A stretch of 64,000 bases of DNA from Wocania ichthyoenteri Th78 (GCF_000789235.1 NZ_KN525716.1:3144100-3208099); one strand, 5' to 3'. Positions 28,075-37,036 are shown, counted from the first letter of the stretch. The notes: generated by a model not told the origin, from the letters alone. A program made the numbers and translations.

Positions 28075-29127
28075 TTATATTTGGGCTAATACTAGAGTTA
28101 TTGCAGCATTTGTTGTGCTTTGCAGAGAGATCGAACTTTCGGAGTGGCTTGTAACTTCCCATGTATTATTTAATAATTCGAAAGTAGCATTTCCTGAAAA
28201 AGTTAGATTTAAAAACACTTCAAGCTCTGATGTTACGGCATATGTACCTTGTACATCATCAATAGTTGCATTTACTGTATGTTTTGCTAAACATGTTAAA
28301 TCGTTAGCAAAATCTATAGAATAGTTAGCATAATCATTAGCTGTATCAACACCAGCTGTTACAAATGATTCTACTTTAAATGCCCCATCAACTAAAACAC
28401 CTTCTAATGTATTAGCGTTTTCTTCAGCCTCTTCTTTTAGTTTGTCTGTAGCTAAACATTCAGTAATTTGAGTTTTTAAATCAATATCGCTTGTAATTTC
28501 TACTATAGTATCTCCATTTAAAGTAGCTGTTATTGGATAATTAATAGCAAACTTTTCATCATTACCAAAGTTATTCATATAGGTGTACAATTGTTGCTCA
28601 GATTCAATAACAACACTACCTGTTTGCTCTATGTTTAAGTTGTAAGTTAGAATGGTTATTGGGAAATCTATATCTAAGCAATTAATAGCATCTTCAGCAT
28701 TTTGTTCAGCCTGTTCGCAAGCATTCATAAGTGCATCATATTCCGTTTGATTTGCAATCTGTACTTCTGTATAATTACTTAACTTTACTGAAAGTGGGAA
28801 TTGAAATTCAATAGAATCTTGATCATTAGTAAGTTCTCCAAGTATGTTTAAAACTAAGTTATATTGAGATTCGCTAACAATAGTTATTTCCGTGTTGTTA
28901 ATTGTTGCTGTAACTGGTAATAAAATAGAAGAACAAGACATGCCATCTAAAAAATCGTCAAAACTACCATCGTACATTGATGAGCGTTCTAAATTACTTG
29001 CTGTTTCTGAGTTTGCTGAATTTGTGTTTGGATTTTGTCCATTTTCATTATCAATTTCATCTTGACAAGATGTTAATCCTAAAAATGATAGAAATAAGAT
29101 TGCTGTAAATAATTTTAAGGTTTTCAT
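28075..29127 (-). CDS. Repeat lipoprotein, tandem copy A (system 2)
   Basis: A 350-residue lipoprotein (lipobox LGLTSC, anchor Cys21). After an Asn/Ser-rich linker come four related units of 35-45 residues opening with strands such as LLPVTATI, FPLSVKL, FPITILT and YPITATL, each followed by an Asn-x-Thr turn, an Ile strand and a helix. An acidic/Ala-rich helix (KLKEEAEENAN) leads to one C-terminal beta-rich repeat. Both repeat types are shared with the lipoproteins at 29359 and 8540. Function is unknown. It has its own ECF box (29199-29227), so it is a predicted target of sigma 2. Confidence 0.87.
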   Translation of the reverse strand: MKTLKLFTAILFLSFLGLTSCQDEIDNENGQNPNTNSANSETASNLERSSMYDGSFDDFLDGMSCSSILLPVTATINNTEITIVSESQYNLVLNILGELTNDQDSIEFQFPLSVKLSNYTEVQIANQTEYDALMNACEQAEQNAEDAINCLDIDFPITILTYNLNIEQTGSVVIESEQQLYTYMNNFGNDEKFAINYPITATLNGDTIVEITSDIDLKTQITECLATDKLKEEAEENANTLEGVLVDGAFKVESFVTAGVDTANDYANYSIDFANDLTCLAKHTVNATIDDVQGTYAVTSELEVFLNLTFSGNATFELLNNTWEVTSHSESSISLQSTTNAAITLVLAQI

Positions 29128-29174
29128 AATACTAATTCTTTTTTTTTGGGTTTATATATTTTTTCTTTTTCATA

Positions 29175-29187
29175 GCGATTTTTTCGC
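29175..29187 (-). promoter_or_regulatory. Leader mini-hairpin, copy A
   Basis: On the minus strand GCGA, AAAAA, TCGC. The same 13 bases occur at the same place in the leader of the tandem paralogue (30440-30452). All three repeat lipoprotein genes also share AACCCAAA a few bases before a TTAnTAT-type sequence and the ATG. Confidence 0.45.
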
Positions 29188-29198
29188 CTTTCTGTAGA

Positions 29199-29227
29199 TA
29201 AGACAACTGTATTTAAATTTACCCTAC
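29199..29227 (-). promoter_or_regulatory. ECF-type promoter of repeat lipoprotein copy A
   Basis: On the minus strand GTAGGGTAAA, 10 bases, GTTGTCTTA, 72 bases before the ATG at 29127. Confidence 0.7.
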
Positions 29228-29298
29228 CATAAACTGATATTTTTTTTAATTACTTTATATAACTTAATGTTTTTAGCATAATTGTGTTTTTCAAATTA

Positions 29299-29329
29299 AA
29301 AACAGCTGCCAAATTTTGGCAGCTGTTTT
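29299..29329 (-). terminator. Terminator after repeat lipoprotein copy B
   Basis: A near-perfect palindrome: AAAACAGCTGCCAAA pairs with TTTGGCAGCTGTTTT around one T. Confidence 0.8.
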
Positions 29330-29358
29330 CATAACATAAGTTACAAATGCAAACTTAA

Positions 29359-30411
29359 TTATATTTGGGCTAAAACTAAAGTTACAGCCGCATTTGTTGT
29401 GCTTTGTAAAGAAATTGAGCTCTGAGAATAACTTGTTACTTCCCAAGAATTATTTAGTAATTCGAAAGTAGCATTCCCAGAAAAGGTTAAGTTAAAATAC
29501 ACTTCTGTTTGTGAGGTTACCTCGTAAGTACCTTGTACATCTTCAACTGTTGAATCTACTGTATTCTGTGCAGTACAAGATAAATTGCCAGCTAAATCAA
29601 TGGTATAATTGGCATAATCATTTGCTTTTTCAATACTTGCATCAATAAACGATTGTACTTTAAAGGTTCCTTCAACTAAAATAGCTTCTACAGTTTTAGC
29701 ATCTTCTTCAGCTTCTTCCATCTCATCTTCTATAGCAATGCATTCAGTAATTTTAGTTTGTAAGTCTAAGTCGCTTGTAATACTAATTACTGTATCACTG
29801 TTTAAAGTTGCAGTAATTGGGTAATTAACGGTGAAATATTTATCGTTACCAAAGTCATTGATGTAAGCATATAATTCTTCTTCAGATTCTATAACAACAC
29901 TACCATTTTGATTAAAATTTAAATTATAAGTGAATATAGTGATTGGGAAATTGATATCTAAACAATTAATAGCGTCTTTAGCAGTATTTTCAGCTTGGTT
30001 ACATGCAATTATTAACGCATCATATTCTATTTGATTTGCTATTTGAATTTCTGTGTAATTGCTTAATTGAACAGATATTGGAAAATGTAAAACAACTTCA
30101 TCGTCATCGTTATTGTATTCAGATAAAATATCTATCACTGTTGAATAATCAGACTCGCTAATTACATTAACTTCAGTTCCATTAACGGTAGCCGTAACTG
30201 GTAATAATATAGATGAACAAGATACGTTATCTAAAAAGTCATCAAAACTACCATCATGCATAGACGATCGTTCTAAATTTTGTGCTGTTTGAGAGTCTGC
30301 TGCATTTGCCTTCGAATTGTCTCCATTAATTTTATCGTCTTCATCTTGACAAGATGTAAATCCTAATAAAGACATAAATAAGATTGCTGTAATAAATTTT
30401 AAATTTTTCAT
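29359..30411 (-). CDS. Repeat lipoprotein, tandem copy B (system 2)
   Basis: A 350-residue lipoprotein (lipobox LGFTSC, anchor Cys21), the same length as copy A and clearly similar along its whole length (for instance NLERSSM, then DGSFDDFLD, then SCSSILLPVTATV). The gene was duplicated together with promoter, leader hairpin and terminator. It carries four N-terminal strand-turn-helix units and one C-terminal beta-rich repeat ending TLVLAQI. It is more acidic than copy A in the second unit (NNDDDE). Two ECF boxes point towards it, at 30463-30491 and 30627-30655. Confidence 0.87.
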   Translation of the reverse strand: MKNLKFITAILFMSLLGFTSCQDEDDKINGDNSKANAADSQTAQNLERSSMHDGSFDDFLDNVSCSSILLPVTATVNGTEVNVISESDYSTVIDILSEYNNDDDEVVLHFPISVQLSNYTEIQIANQIEYDALIIACNQAENTAKDAINCLDINFPITIFTYNLNFNQNGSVVIESEEELYAYINDFGNDKYFTVNYPITATLNSDTVISITSDLDLQTKITECIAIEDEMEEAEEDAKTVEAILVEGTFKVQSFIDASIEKANDYANYTIDLAGNLSCTAQNTVDSTVEDVQGTYEVTSQTEVYFNLTFSGNATFELLNNSWEVTSYSQSSISLQSTTNAAVTLVLAQI

Positions 30412-30439
30412 GATATTAATTTTTTGGGTTATTATTTTT

Positions 30440-30452
30440 GCGATTTTTTCGC
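30440..30452 (-). promoter_or_regulatory. Leader mini-hairpin, copy B
   Basis: Identical 13 bases to 29175-29187 in the corresponding place of the transcript leader. Confidence 0.45.
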
Positions 30453-30462
30453 TTTCTAGAAG

Positions 30463-30491
30463 TAAGACAACTCTTTTTAAGTTTACCCTAC
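30463..30491 (-). promoter_or_regulatory. ECF-type promoter of repeat lipoprotein copy B
   Basis: On the minus strand GTAGGGTAAA, 10 bases, GTTGTCTTA, 52 bases before the ATG at 30411. Both blocks are identical to the copy A box. Confidence 0.7.
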
Positions 30492-30534
30492 TTTTTAAAA
30501 TATTAATTCAATTATTAAATGAATTGAAACTAAA

Positions 30535-30630
30535 ATGCAAATTGTTAATATTATTTTTAAAATGATTTCAATTACTTTAATTATAATTTCGTTTTTCATA
30601 GCATACTTTATGATTTCATACAAACTATAG
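30535..30630 (+). CDS. Possible 31-residue single-span membrane peptide
   Basis: ATG to TAG gives 31 residues with one long hydrophobic stretch (MISITLIIISFFIAYFM) and a basic end (YKL). It fills the space between the two ECF boxes on the strand opposite to the lipoprotein gene, and its stop overlaps the -10 block of the distal box. No -7 element is seen before it, and AT-rich sequence often gives such frames by chance, so the call is weak. Confidence 0.2.
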   Translation: MQIVNIIFKMISITLIIISFFIAYFMISYKL

Positions 30631-30655
30631 ACAGCTAAAAATAAATTTACCCTAC
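30627..30655 (-). promoter_or_regulatory. Distal ECF-type box overlapping the sigma 2 promoter
   Basis: On the minus strand GTAGGGTAAA, 10 bases, GCTGTCTAT. The -35 block shares bases with the plus-strand -7 element TACTTTTG at 30653-30660 that should drive the sigma gene. Binding of the ECF holoenzyme here could block or compete with sigma synthesis. Confidence 0.55.
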
Positions 30656-30660
30656 TTTTG
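30653..30660 (+). promoter_or_regulatory. -7 promoter element of the system 2 sigma gene
   Basis: TACTTTTG fits TAnnTTTG and lies 41 bases before the sigma ATG, overlapping the reversed ECF box by three bases. Confidence 0.6.
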
Positions 30661-30700
30661 TAATTGTTTTTTAATTTTAAGATTTAGATACCTATTTAGA

Positions 30701-31216
30701 ATGACAAATAATGACTCCAAACTTTGTGAAGAGACTTACTTTAATAAATTTTATTTAGAGCACATTCAGCATGCTAGTAATTTTGCGTACTATAAATGTG
30801 GTGATAAGAATAATGCATTAGACTTGGTTCAAGATGCATTTTCTAAAATTTGGGAGAATTGTTCTAAAATAGATTTTACAAAGGCAAAAACATATTTATT
30901 TACTACAGTTAATAATTTGTTTTTAAATAAAGTAAAACATAATAAAGTAGTTTTAGAATACGCAAAAGCTGCTCCTTATATTGATAAAACAATTGAAAGT
31001 CCAGAATATTTATTAGAAGAGGAAGAGTTTAAAAAGAAATTACAAAATGCCATATCATTATTAACTGAAGCACAGCGTGAAGTTTTTTTATTAAATAGAA
31101 TAGACGGAAAAAAATATAGAGAAATAGCTGAATTGTTAGAGATTTCTCAAAAAGCAGTTGAAAAAAGAATGTCTGGCGCACTAAAAATTTTAAGAGCACA
31201 TATAGAAAATATTTAA
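30701..31216 (+). CDS. ECF RNA polymerase sigma factor (system 2)
   Basis: A 171-residue sigma factor, the same length as the system 1 paralogue. Region 2 includes ALDLVQDAFSKIWENCSKI, and region 4 has LTEAQREVFLLNRIDGKKYREIAELLEISQKAVEKRM in the positions of the -35-binding helix-turn-helix, here named by its parts LTEAQREVF and IAELLEISQKAVEKRM. It should be controlled by the adjacent FecR. Its own promoter is of the housekeeping type, while fecR downstream has an ECF box, so the sigma gene would be constitutive and fecR plus receptor induced. Confidence 0.93.
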   Translation: MTNNDSKLCEETYFNKFYLEHIQHASNFAYYKCGDKNNALDLVQDAFSKIWENCSKIDFTKAKTYLFTTVNNLFLNKVKHNKVVLEYAKAAPYIDKTIESPEYLLEEEEFKKKLQNAISLLTEAQREVFLLNRIDGKKYREIAELLEISQKAVEKRMSGALKILRAHIENI

Positions 31217-31221
31217 TTAGG

Positions 31222-31250
31222 GTAGGGTAAATATATATATAGGTGTCTTA
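31222..31250 (+). promoter_or_regulatory. ECF-type promoter of fecR and receptor (system 2)
   Basis: GTAGGGTAAA, 10 bases, GGTGTCTTA, in the gap between the sigma stop and the fecR ATG (20 bases after the box). Confidence 0.7.
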
Positions 31251-31269
31251 GTTATAGAATGAATTAAAA

Positions 31270-32184
31270 ATGAACAAAGAAAGCGACATATTAAAATGGT
31301 TTGACGGAGAAATCTCTACTATTGAGATTAAAAAGTTATATCCAGATGAAGACTTTTCTGTACTAGAAAAGGCAGGCTTTTATTCCAAGCAAATTGATGC
31401 GCCTAAAGTTGATGTACAAAAAGCTTTATCAGATTTTAAAACTAGAACATTTAAAAAAGAAGAGCCTAAAGTAATTCCTTTAAATTTTCAATCGTTTTTA
31501 AAGATAGCTGCCATTTTGGTTGTTATGTTAACATCGTCTTATTTTTTATTCTTTAACAATACAAAATCATATTCAACAGAAATTGCCCAAACAGAAACGT
31601 TTAAACTGCCAGATGATTCTGAAGTTATTTTAAACGCACAATCTAAGCTATCCTTTAATAAAAAAGAATGGAAAAAAAGCAGAAGTCTTGATTTAGATGG
31701 TGAAGCATTTTTTAAAGTAATAAAAGGAGAGAAATTTACCGTTCATACAGATGTAGGTAGCATTCAAGTTTTAGGAACACAGTTTAATGTAAAAGAGCGT
31801 GCAAATTATTTTGAAGTACAATGTTATGAAGGCTCTGTAAGTGTTACACATAATAAAGAAAAAGTGATACTTACACCAGGAAAATCATTTAGAGTTATTA
31901 ATAACGAAATTGATTTAACTAAAGACTTTAATGCTGAAAACCCATCTTGGTTAGCTAAAGAGTCTTCATTTGATAATGTGCCACTTTGGCAAGTTATTAA
32001 TGAATTAGAAATTCAATATAATATAATTATTGATGCTTCAAAGGTCGATGTTACTAAAGCTTTTTCAGGAAGCTTTACGCACGTCGATAAAAATATTGCG
32101 TTGCAGTCTGTAACCATTCCGCTTAAATTAAGCTATAAAATAAATGGCAATAAAGTTGAGTTCTATAACTATGCTAAGAACTAA
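31270..32184 (+). CDS. FecR-family anti-sigma factor / sigma regulator (system 2)
   Basis: A 304-residue inner-membrane protein with a cytosolic N-terminal sigma-binding part, one membrane helix at about residues 80-96 (IAAILVVMLTSSYFLFF), the FecR periplasmic core (FKLPDDSEVILNAQSKLSF, LDGEAFFKVIKGEKF, VLGTQFNVKERANYF) and a C-terminal domain for receptor contact. It is a paralogue of the protein at 6108-7004. It has its own ECF box and overlaps the receptor gene by 14 bases. Confidence 0.92.
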   Translation: MNKESDILKWFDGEISTIEIKKLYPDEDFSVLEKAGFYSKQIDAPKVDVQKALSDFKTRTFKKEEPKVIPLNFQSFLKIAAILVVMLTSSYFLFFNNTKSYSTEIAQTETFKLPDDSEVILNAQSKLSFNKKEWKKSRSLDLDGEAFFKVIKGEKFTVHTDVGSIQVLGTQFNVKERANYFEVQCYEGSVSVTHNKEKVILTPGKSFRVINNEIDLTKDFNAENPSWLAKESSFDNVPLWQVINELEIQYNIIIDASKVDVTKAFSGSFTHVDKNIALQSVTIPLKLSYKINGNKVEFYNYAKN

Positions 32185-34717
32185 ATACCTAATAATTTTA
32201 TTTACTGCCTATTGTTCTTTTTCCTTTGGTTTTCAAACTGAAGAAAGGATGCCTTTATTGGATTTAATGCAGAAATTAGAAAAACAATTTGATGTTAAGT
32301 TTTCCTATTCGGTAAATGATGTAAGTGGTGTTTTGGTTAACACACCGAACAAATCAGATACATTAAACCAAATTATTGACACTTTAAATGCTACAACACT
32401 TTTAAATTTTAAATTTCTTAACGAGCGTTATGTAACCGTTTCTACCATCAATAAAACTATATCTATTTGTGGCGTTTTGGTTTCAGAAAAAAACAAAGAA
32501 CCTTTACTTGGAGCTTCAGTTTTAATTAGGAATACAACAAAAGGTGTTATTACAAATATTGACGGCGCTTTTAATTTGAATGAAGTTGATGTAAATGAAA
32601 CTATAATCATATCCTTTTTAGGTTTTGAAACACAACTTTTTAAAGCTGCGGATTTAATGTTATTGCAAAACACTTGCAAAACAATAGAAATGCAAGTGAA
32701 AAATGAAGAACTCAATCAGGTTTTAATATCAAAGTTTTTAACCACTGGTTTACAAAAACGCATAGATGGGAGCACTATTTTAAATACGGAGAAGTTTGGC
32801 ATTTTACCAGGGCTTACAGAACCAGATATTATGCAATCTATTCAAGCTTTACCAGGGGTAGAAAGTGTTAACGAAAGTATTGCAAACATTAATGTCCGAG
32901 GAGGTACGAATGACCAAAACCTAATACTTTGGGATGACATTAAAATGTATCATTCTGGACATTTTTTCGGGCTTATATCTGCTTATAACCCTTATTTAAC
33001 AAACAAAGTTACAGTTGCCAAAAACGGTACTTCAAGCGAATTTAGTGATGGTGTTTCTAGTACCATTAGTATGTCAACAAAAAACAAAATAGAGGACGTT
33101 TTTACTGGCGGTTTAGGTATTAATTTAATACATGCCGATGCTTTTTTTGAAATACCATTAAGTGAAAAATTAGCGTTGCATATATCTGGAAGGCGATCAT
33201 TTACAGATGTTTTTAACTCACCGACTTACGATACTTATTTTGAGCGTAGTTTTCAAGATAGTGAGTTGACTACTAACAGCGATAATATAAGTGAAAGCAA
33301 CAAGTCGTCTGAGTTTTTCTTTTACGATTATACAGCAAAACTGCTTTTTGATTTTAATGAGAATCATAAATTTAGAGCCAATATTATTGGCATAAATAAT
33401 AATTTAGATTACACTGAAAGCTATACCAATACTGATGATGAAACGGAATCTAAAACTAGTAACTTAAAGCAACAAAATTTAGGTATTGGAGCTAGCTGGA
33501 ATGCCCTTTGGAGTAATAAGTTTACAACAAATTTTAATGTTTTTTACTCAAAATATAATGTTGATGCTGTTGATTATAGAATTGAAACCGATCAAAAACT
33601 AACGCAAGCAAATGAAGTATTAGAAACTGGAATTAAGCTTAAAACTAATTTAAAGATTAATAATTACTTAAACCTTTTGAGTGGTTATCAATTTAGTGAA
33701 ATTGGTATTTTGAACGAAACCACTGTAAGTGCACCTTCTTATGATAAAACTAAAAAAGATGTATTGTTAAATCATGCGATTTTTAGCGAAATAGAATTTA
33801 AAAAACATAATACTTATCTCAGATTAGGGGTTAGAGGGAATTATTTTCAAAAATTCAATAAAATTTTGATAGAGCCTAGATTAAATTTTAGGCAAAAACT
33901 AAGTCATTATTTTGCATTAAAGTTACAAGGCGAATTTAAAAACCAATCTGCAACTCAGATTATAGATTTTCAAGATGATTTTTTAGGAGTTGAAAACCGC
34001 CGTTGGATTTTAGCTAATGAAAAAGAAATAAAGATTTCTGAAAGCAAACAAGCCTCTTTAGGTTTTGAGTATAATCAAAACAATCTAGTGATAGATGTAG
34101 AAGGTTTTTATAAAGTTGTTGAAGGAATTACAGCTTCTAATCAAGGGTTTTATAATAATTTTCAATACTTAAATGCTACAGGAAGTTATCATGTAAAAGG
34201 AGTAGAATTTCTTATAAACAAAACAGCAAATAAATATAGTACATGGTTAAGTTATACTTATAGTATTAATGATTACAAATTTGAAAGTTTTACGCCATCC
34301 GTTTTTCCCAATAATGTAGATATTAGACATTCGGTGTCTTTGGCTTTTAATTATGATATTGTAGATAACTTAAAAATATCAATTGGTGGTATTTGGAGAT
34401 CTGGTCATCCCTACACAAAACCAGTTGAAGGAAATGAAACCATACAGAATGGTAATAACACAGTAGTCAATTACGATTTGCCTAATAATGAAAATTTAGA
34501 TAATTTCATGAGATTAGATGCTTCGGTTAAATATAATTTTAATATTTCAAACACCACTAATGCCTCTATAAGTGCAGGAGTTATTAATCTTATTAATAAG
34601 AAAAACAGTATTAACAGATATTATGAGGTAGATCCAGAGAACTCTAACTCAGCTATTCAAATAAACAATAAATCCCTTGGTTTAACCCCAAATTTAAGTC
34701 TAAGAATAAATTTTTAA
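32171..34717 (+). CDS. TonB-dependent receptor with signalling and carboxypeptidase-like domains (system 2)
   Basis: An outer-membrane receptor of about 848 residues with a signal peptide (MLRTKYLIILF to FGFQ), an STN signalling domain at about residues 25-90, a carboxypeptidase-regulatory-like beta domain at about 100-185 (SICGVLVSEKNKEPLLGASV), a plug (INVRGGTNDQNLILWDDIKMY) and a barrel ending in Phe (LSLRINF). The plug and barrel resemble the system 1 receptor closely. There is no SusD gene. The start is set at the ATG at 32171 because it directly opens the signal peptide; the frame extends upstream to 32144 inside fecR. Confidence 0.94.
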   Translation: MLRTKYLIILFTAYCSFSFGFQTEERMPLLDLMQKLEKQFDVKFSYSVNDVSGVLVNTPNKSDTLNQIIDTLNATTLLNFKFLNERYVTVSTINKTISICGVLVSEKNKEPLLGASVLIRNTTKGVITNIDGAFNLNEVDVNETIIISFLGFETQLFKAADLMLLQNTCKTIEMQVKNEELNQVLISKFLTTGLQKRIDGSTILNTEKFGILPGLTEPDIMQSIQALPGVESVNESIANINVRGGTNDQNLILWDDIKMYHSGHFFGLISAYNPYLTNKVTVAKNGTSSEFSDGVSSTISMSTKNKIEDVFTGGLGINLIHADAFFEIPLSEKLALHISGRRSFTDVFNSPTYDTYFERSFQDSELTTNSDNISESNKSSEFFFYDYTAKLLFDFNENHKFRANIIGINNNLDYTESYTNTDDETESKTSNLKQQNLGIGASWNALWSNKFTTNFNVFYSKYNVDAVDYRIETDQKLTQANEVLETGIKLKTNLKINNYLNLLSGYQFSEIGILNETTVSAPSYDKTKKDVLLNHAIFSEIEFKKHNTYLRLGVRGNYFQKFNKILIEPRLNFRQKLSHYFALKLQGEFKNQSATQIIDFQDDFLGVENRRWILANEKEIKISESKQASLGFEYNQNNLVIDVEGFYKVVEGITASNQGFYNNFQYLNATGSYHVKGVEFLINKTANKYSTWLSYTYSINDYKFESFTPSVFPNNVDIRHSVSLAFNYDIVDNLKISIGGIWRSGHPYTKPVEGNETIQNGNNTVVNYDLPNNENLDNFMRLDASVKYNFNISNTTNASISAGVINLINKKNSINRYYEVDPENSNSAIQINNKSLGLTPNLSLRINF

Positions 34718-34793
34718 AAAAAGAATCATTATAAAAAAATCGACAAAAAGTAATATTTTAACGATTAAACGTTGTTTTATGTGATTTTTTTTA

Positions 34794-34801
34794 TATTTTT
34801 G
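34794..34801 (+). promoter_or_regulatory. -7 promoter element of the DUF6588-like gene
   Basis: TATTTTTG fits TAnnTTTG, 24 bases before the ATG at 34825. No ECF box is present, so this gene is probably outside the sigma 2 regulon. Confidence 0.55.
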
Positions 34802-34824
34802 TCAAACCTAAATCTTAAAATAAA

Positions 34825-35859
34825 ATGAAAAAGTTAACTCTACTTATGTTGTTTTGTATAGCAACAATTACTTCAAAAGCACAAGATATTGATGCACTTC
34901 TTGCTGCTGGTGTCGATAACGCAGAACGATTTGCTAATGATTATTTAGCACCTGGAACAGATGGTTTAATATATAGTATGAATGCCAACTGGTTTAATAC
35001 GGCTGATGCTAAACCTTTGGGAGGTTTTGAAATTTCTATTATTGCTAATGCTGCAACAATACAAAATAGCCACAAATCATTTTTAATGAATATTGCTGAT
35101 TATAACAGTAATCCAGATCAGGATTTTACAGTTGAGTTTGCTGATCAATCCAATACAAAAATGGTAGCAACTGCTTTAGGTGAAAATAGTTCAGATATAA
35201 ACATTGTAGTAACTTATGATGATCCTATTTTAGGAGAGCAACAAGAAACTATTACCTTGCCTAGTGGTATTGGTTCGGGTACTGCCAATCTATTGCCAAC
35301 AGCATTTATTCAAGGCGCATTAGGACTTAGTAAAGGCATAGAAATTAAAGCGCGTTTTATTCCTAAAATTGATACTGATGATGTGGATTTAAGTATGTAC
35401 GGAGCTGGATTGCAAATGGAATTTACAAAATGGCTACCTGCAGATAAACTACTGCCAGTAGCAATATCTGGTTTAGTTGCTTACACGCATTTAGATGGCT
35501 CTTACGATTTAACAGATTCATCTGGAATAAGTGGAAATAATCAACGCTTAGAAAATGATACAAATACTTGGTTGTTTCAATTAATAGCCTCTACCAAATT
35601 ACCAATAATTAACTTTTATGGTGGTTTAGGATATATCAAGGGTAAGTCTGAATCGGATTTATTAGGAACTTATACTGTTAATAACGGGCCTTTATTTTCT
35701 GAGACAATAACCGATCCTTTTTCAGTGTCAAGCGAAGTGTCTGGAGTTAGAGGGACTATTGGTACCAAATTAAAATTAGGCTTTTTCAGATTGAATGCCG
35801 AATACCATTTAGCCGAATTTAATGCCTTTTCAGTAGGTATAAACTTTGGGTTTAGATAA
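34825..35859 (+). CDS. DUF6588-like exported outer-membrane protein
   Basis: A 344-residue protein with a signal peptide (residues 1-19, TSKAQ), then DIDALLAAGVDNAERFANDYLAPGTDGLIYSMNANWFNTA, of which the DAxxFxxDYLxPxxxG and NxxWFNTA parts are typical of a Bacteroidota family I recall as DUF6588. The second half is beta-barrel-like and ends in Phe-Arg (VGINFGFR). Likely an outer-membrane protein of unknown function. It follows the system 2 receptor but has its own promoter and terminator. Confidence 0.78.
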   Translation: MKKLTLLMLFCIATITSKAQDIDALLAAGVDNAERFANDYLAPGTDGLIYSMNANWFNTADAKPLGGFEISIIANAATIQNSHKSFLMNIADYNSNPDQDFTVEFADQSNTKMVATALGENSSDINIVVTYDDPILGEQQETITLPSGIGSGTANLLPTAFIQGALGLSKGIEIKARFIPKIDTDDVDLSMYGAGLQMEFTKWLPADKLLPVAISGLVAYTHLDGSYDLTDSSGISGNNQRLENDTNTWLFQLIASTKLPIINFYGGLGYIKGKSESDLLGTYTVNNGPLFSETITDPFSVSSEVSGVRGTIGTKLKLGFFRLNAEYHLAEFNAFSVGINFGFR

Positions 35860-35936
35860 AACTCTTTTTTGTAAAATAAAAAAAAGATATTTTAATAATT
35901 TATGTTTTAGTTAGTTTATATTAGTTATTTGAATTT

Positions 35937-35967
35937 AAAGTGCAGGATTTAATCTTGCACTTTTTTT
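35937..35967 (+). terminator. Terminator after the DUF6588-like gene
   Basis: AAAGTGCAGGATT and AATCTTGCACTTT pair with one mismatch, followed by seven T. Confidence 0.85.
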
Positions 35968-35987
35968 ATTTACAGCATTTAAATTCA

Positions 35988-35995
35988 TACTTTTG
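35988..35995 (+). promoter_or_regulatory. -7 promoter element of mdh
   Basis: TACTTTTG lies 114 bases before the mdh ATG. The long AT-rich leader contains TTAAAACA and TGTTTTAA as an inverted pair near 36020. Confidence 0.55.
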
Positions 35996-36109
35996 TTAAC
36001 CAAAATTAATAGCTTTTAAAACAAACAAAAGTCATGTTTTAAGTAAATAAAAAGCATGAATTTTGACTAGAATTTATAACAAATCACAAATCATTTAAAA
36101 AATAAACTT

Positions 36110-37036
36110 ATGAAAGTTACAGTAGTTGGAGCAGGTGCAGTTGGCGCTAGTTGTGCAGAATATATTGCAATTAAAGACTTCGCTTCGGAAGTTGTTTTGC
36201 TAGACATTAAAGAGGGCTATGCCGAAGGTAAAGCTATGGATTTAATGCAATGTGCATCTTTAAACGGGTTTGATACTAAGATTACAGGTATCACAAACGA
36301 TTATAGTAAAACAGCAGATAGCGATATTTGTGTAATTACTTCTGGAATTCCTCGTAAACCAGGAATGACTCGCGAAGAATTAATTGGGATTAATGCAGGT
36401 ATAGTAAAATCAGTATCGTCAAGTTTAATTGAGCATTCTCCAAATACAATTATTATAGTAGTAAGTAATCCTATGGATACGATGACGTATTTAGTTCATA
36501 AATCAACTAACCTTCCTAAAAACAGAATTATAGGCATGGGTGGTGCTTTAGATTCTGCTCGTTTTAAATACAGATTAGCCGAAGCTTTAGAAGCTCCAAT
36601 TAGCGATGTAGACGGTATGGTAATTGGTGGACATAGCGATACTGGTATGGTGCCATTAACATCACATGCTACACGAAACAGTATAAAAGTATCTGAATTT
36701 TTAAGTGAAGACAGATTAAATCAAGTAAAAGAAGACACCAAAGTTGGTGGAGCAACATTAACTAAATTATTAGGTACCTCGGCTTGGTATGCACCAGGTG
36801 CAGCAGTTTCTGGATTAGTACAAGCTATTGCTTGCGATCAAAAGAAAATGTTTCCATGTTCAACTTTATTAGAAGGTGAATATGGTTTAAGCGATTTATG
36901 TATTGGTGTACCAGTAGTTTTAGGCAGAAATGGTATAGAACGTATTGTAAATATAGAACTTAGTGATGCCGAAAAAGCACATATGCAACAAAGTGCTGAA
37001 GGTGTTAAGAAAACTAATGGCTTACTTGAGTTTTAA
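36110..37036 (+). CDS. mdh: Malate dehydrogenase
   Basis: Mdh interconverts malate and oxaloacetate with NAD+ in the TCA cycle. The 308-residue protein is of the LDH-like type found in Bacteroidota: NAD-binding VTVVGAGAVGAS, substrate-binding Arg residues in SGIPRKPGMTR, the NPMD segment, Arg in LDSARFKYRLAE and catalytic His in VIGGHSDTGMVPL. Arg at the substrate-discriminating loop (RKPGMTR) favours malate over lactate. It has its own promoter and a long leader. Confidence 0.96.
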   Translation: MKVTVVGAGAVGASCAEYIAIKDFASEVVLLDIKEGYAEGKAMDLMQCASLNGFDTKITGITNDYSKTADSDICVITSGIPRKPGMTREELIGINAGIVKSVSSSLIEHSPNTIIIVVSNPMDTMTYLVHKSTNLPKNRIIGMGGALDSARFKYRLAEALEAPISDVDGMVIGGHSDTGMVPLTSHATRNSIKVSEFLSEDRLNQVKEDTKVGGATLTKLLGTSAWYAPGAAVSGLVQAIACDQKKMFPCSTLLEGEYGLSDLCIGVPVVLGRNGIERIVNIELSDAEKAHMQQSAEGVKKTNGLLEF

